Assembly: GCA_017306865.1 (NCBI GenBank)
Contig: JAFKHH010000014.1
Coordinates: 496,001-560,000 of the forward strand
DNA from: Filimonas sp.
GTDB taxonomy: Bacteria; Bacteroidota; Bacteroidia; Chitinophagales; Chitinophagaceae
Reading direction: 5' to 3'
Length of the DNA stretch: 64,000 nt
Position numbers and translations under genes: made by a program. Shown one piece after another: positions 62,250 to 64,000 of this stretch. The notes below the pieces were generated by a model that was given only the letters and a program-made list of their open reading frames with translations, did not search any database and was not told the DNA's origin. Each line of letters begins with the position of its first letter. Position 1 is the first letter of the stretch.

Positions 62250-62316
62250 ATAAATTGTTATATGGTTCAATTGTTAGGGATACAACCATTAAACCATATA
62301 ACACTTAAACAATTTG
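62250..62316. repeat. AATTGTT-family inverted repeat upstream of xerD
   Basis: AAATTGTTATATGGTTCAAT (62252-62271) faces AACCATATAACACTTAAAC (62290-62308); the core ATATGGTT/AACCATAT is exact. One of few copies in a divergent region. Confidence 0.7.
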
Positions 62317-62323
62317 AAACAAT

Positions 62324-63235
62324 ATGTGGGATCCATATAAAAAAGGATACAAAGCTTATCTGCAACTGGAGCGGTCGCTGAGCGACAATTCTGTTGAGGC
62401 TTATCTGCGGGATGTGGAGAAGCTGACGGAATACCTGCAGGCGAGCAATAACCTGAAAGCCCCTGCAGATCTGTCTCTGAAGGAACTGCAACAGTTCATT
62501 AAGTGGATAGCCGAGCTGGGCATGACGCCTACATCGCAGGCGCGTATCATATCCGGCATACGGGGCTTTTATAAGTACTGCCTGATAGAGCAGATTACAA
62601 CAGCCGATCCTTCAGCATTACTGGAAACACCTAAACTAAAGCGGGCGCTTCCGGATGTATTGAGCTTTGATGAAATAGAAAATATAATCGGGCAACTGGA
62701 CCTGAGCACGCCGGAAGGTGGCCGTAATAAGGCGATACTGGAAACAATGTATAGTTGCGGGCTGCGTGTGAGCGAGGTGGTAAACCTGAAGATAAGCGCG
62801 CTTTACCTGGACGTAGATTTTATACGGGTCATAGGCAAAGGTGATAAGGAAAGGCTGGTTCCGATAGGCAGAGAGGCTATTAAATATATTAAGCTATACA
62901 AAGACACGATCCGTGTACACCAGGCGCCACAAAAAGGCTTTGAAGACATTTTGTTCCTGAACAAATTTGGCAAAAGCCTGTCACGGGTTATGATTTTTTA
63001 TATTATTAAGGACCTGGCAAAGAAGGCGAATATTAATAAAAATATTTCCCCGCACACCTTCCGCCATTCTTTTGCAACGCACCTGGTAGAAGGCGGCGCC
63101 GACTTGCGTGCAGTACAGGAAATGCTGGGGCATGAAAGCATTACCACAACAGAGATTTATACGCACCTTGATCGCGATTTTCTACGCGCAACGCTGAACC
63201 AGTTTCACCCGGCACATAAACCAAGTACGAAGTAG
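62324..63235 (+). CDS. xerD: Tyrosine recombinase XerD
   Basis: A 303-residue site-specific recombinase that resolves chromosome dimers at dif with XerC. SAM-like N-terminal domain 1-90; catalytic residues R148 (YSCGLRVSEV), K172 (GKGDKERLVP), H244 and R247 (SPHTFRHSFATHL), H270 (MLGHESITTTEIY) and Y279. Length and TTTEIYTHLD ending are those of housekeeping Xer proteins, not of integrases, and no phage or integron genes are nearby. No dif site was recognised in the window. Confidence 0.93.
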   Translation: MWDPYKKGYKAYLQLERSLSDNSVEAYLRDVEKLTEYLQASNNLKAPADLSLKELQQFIKWIAELGMTPTSQARIISGIRGFYKYCLIEQITTADPSALLETPKLKRALPDVLSFDEIENIIGQLDLSTPEGGRNKAILETMYSCGLRVSEVVNLKISALYLDVDFIRVIGKGDKERLVPIGREAIKYIKLYKDTIRVHQAPQKGFEDILFLNKFGKSLSRVMIFYIIKDLAKKANINKNISPHTFRHSFATHLVEGGADLRAVQEMLGHESITTTEIYTHLDRDFLRATLNQFHPAHKPSTK

Positions 63236-63265
63236 TTACTGGTTGAAGTTTCTCAATCCCTCGTG

Positions 63266-63298
63266 AGATATTCCATTTCTTCAAGAAATGGAATATCT
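63266..63298. repeat. 16-bp perfect palindrome after xerD
   Basis: AGATATTCCATTTCTT (63266-63281), one base, then its exact complement (63283-63298). No T-run, so it is unusual as a terminator. The GATATTCCAT core is shared with the inverted repeat at 9975/10019. Confidence 0.75.
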
Positions 63299-63313
63299 GG
63301 CATCTCGTAACTA

Positions 63314-64000
63314 TTACAACACGATGATCTTTTCTGTTGATTGCTTCTTAGTCGTATTGTTGATGATGCGGATATAATAATTACCAGCAGCGATATTTGA
63401 TGGAATAGAGAAAGGCAATACTTGTTTTTCGGCAGCACCGCTTTGTGTTTGCTGGCTGATAAATGAGCCTCCATTATTTAATAGTTGAATAGCATAATCG
63501 CCAGCATCTTTCAATTTAATATTTATTTGTGAGCCTTTATTTGCGGGATTCGGGAAAACAGATGTAATACCGAAGAGTTGCTTTGCACAGCTCACCACCG
63601 TATCAATATAGGATACGTTAGTCACGACTGAAAGACCTCCCGCAGCAACTATTTTTGAATTTGCAGGAATAGGATACTTACAGCTAATTACATTCTGCGA
63701 AACAACTGTCACATCTTCCAACATTCTGACATCCTGTTTTAACTGAATATTCAGTGGTTCTTTTAACTCTTCTGTGCCAACTAGTTTCTTTTGTGAGGTA
63801 TAGCCCATATAAGAAGCCGTAAGCTTTATAATATCGTTACGCTTTGTTGTCAGTTCAAAATGAAATTTTCCCTTATCATCCGTAACTACATTCCGCTCTC
63901 CGTTGATCTCTATTGCAGCTCCGGCAAGGGGCTCTCCCGCTTCATTGGTTACAGTGCCAGTTACGGGGATCGCTACCCTCTTTGGCTCTGCCAATATTCC
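63314..64000 (-). CDS. C-terminal part of a type IX-secreted protein
   Basis: The last ~228 residues of a larger exported protein; the frame is open at the right window edge (a TTG at 63994 is unlikely to be the start, as no signal peptide follows). It begins with a carboxypeptidase-regulatory-like domain (VTGTVTNEAGEPLAGAAIEI, ASYMGYTSQKKL), then a linker and a type IX secretion sorting domain (ITSVFPNPANKGSQINIKL to GNYYIRIINNTTKKQSTEKI), ending KIIVL as type A signals do. It is thus exported across the outer membrane and probably attached to the surface. Confidence 0.85.
   Translation of the reverse strand, partial: GILAEPKRVAIPVTGTVTNEAGEPLAGAAIEINGERNVVTDDKGKFHFELTTKRNDIIKLTASYMGYTSQKKLVGTEELKEPLNIQLKQDVRMLEDVTVVSQNVISCKYPIPANSKIVAAGGLSVVTNVSYIDTVVSCAKQLFGITSVFPNPANKGSQINIKLKDAGDYAIQLLNNGGSFISQQTQSGAAEKQVLPFSIPSNIAAGNYYIRIINNTTKKQSTEKIIVL

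Noticed and set aside
62324-63235. XerD-like recombinase as sign of an integrated element
   Set aside because: Length, motifs and neighbours are those of housekeeping xerD; no phage, plasmid or integron genes or att repeats are seen.
1-64000. tRNA or rRNA genes, riboswitches, replication origin
   Set aside because: No cloverleaf, rRNA core or known riboswitch core was recognised in the gaps by eye; a covariance search would be needed to be certain.

Overview
The window is a stretch of chromosome from a Bacteroidota bacterium, most likely of the Chitinophagaceae type. The pointers are SusC/SusD-like outer-membrane proteins, a carboxypeptidase-regulatory-domain TonB receptor, a type IX secretion C-terminal domain, TAnnTTTG-type promoter boxes, AT-rich leaders without strong Shine-Dalgarno sites, a Gly-rich SSB, and the ligase-associated DNA repair proteins typical of this phylum. 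Genus cannot be fixed by eye. No tRNA, rRNA, CRISPR array, phage or transposase gene was seen.

Layout. 1-2.3 kb: a TonB-dependent receptor (cut by the window edge) and a carboxypeptidase-regulatory-domain protein. 2.5-13.4 kb: aspartate kinase, a desaturase strongly resembling eukaryotic sphingolipid delta-4 desaturase, an Ldh-family dehydrogenase, a secreted L,D-transpeptidase-like protein, ssb, mnmA, an RsmB-like methyltransferase and two paralogous lipoproteins. 13.6-18 kb: sucA-sucB (2-oxoglutarate dehydrogenase E1/E2, the E2 with two lipoyl domains). 18.2-27.3 kb: rpsT, a PhyH-like dioxygenase, a two-component system whose sensor kinase carries an in-frame TAG stop, an M14 carboxypeptidase, a GIN-domain lipoprotein, guaA and a periplasmic binding protein. 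27.6-33 kb: a DNA-repair-like set (ligase-associated DEXH helicase, HDAC-like deacetylase, PdeM phosphoesterase, XRE/S24 repressor). 33.4-42.1 kb: a phosphorelay block (two lone receivers, an NtrC-type activator, two PAS kinases) beside three flavin-split-barrel stress proteins. 42.5-45.6 kb: surE, a small membrane protein, lpxB, a decayed copy of the lpxB 3' end, and an orphan SLATT-type 2TM protein. 45.8-58.8 kb: a long minus-strand locus facing a DeoR regulator: susC, susD, GH20 hexosaminidase, GntP permease, RidA, D-threonine-aldolase-like enzyme, M19 dipeptidase. I infer uptake of amino-sugar polymers, possibly murein, and handling of D-amino acids. 59.1-64 kb: a DUF6580-like membrane protein, manA, YraN, YkgJ-like protein, XerD and the C-terminus of a T9SS cargo.

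The strongest unexplained signal is in the spaces between genes. Most tandem and convergent gaps hold short 'phrase' repeats of a few families (AATTGTT, TTTGAAATTTGA, ATGTACGATGTA, CGCAAAG/CCACCAAGACACGAAG, CACATAGNNNCATAG, CACGATTCACG). They often start at or within a few bases of a stop codon and are commonly arranged as long inverted repeats, including one perfect 27-bp pair around an intrinsic terminator. One pair of families lies in frame inside the DEXH helicase gene. A separate hairpin family occurs twice with compensating base changes.
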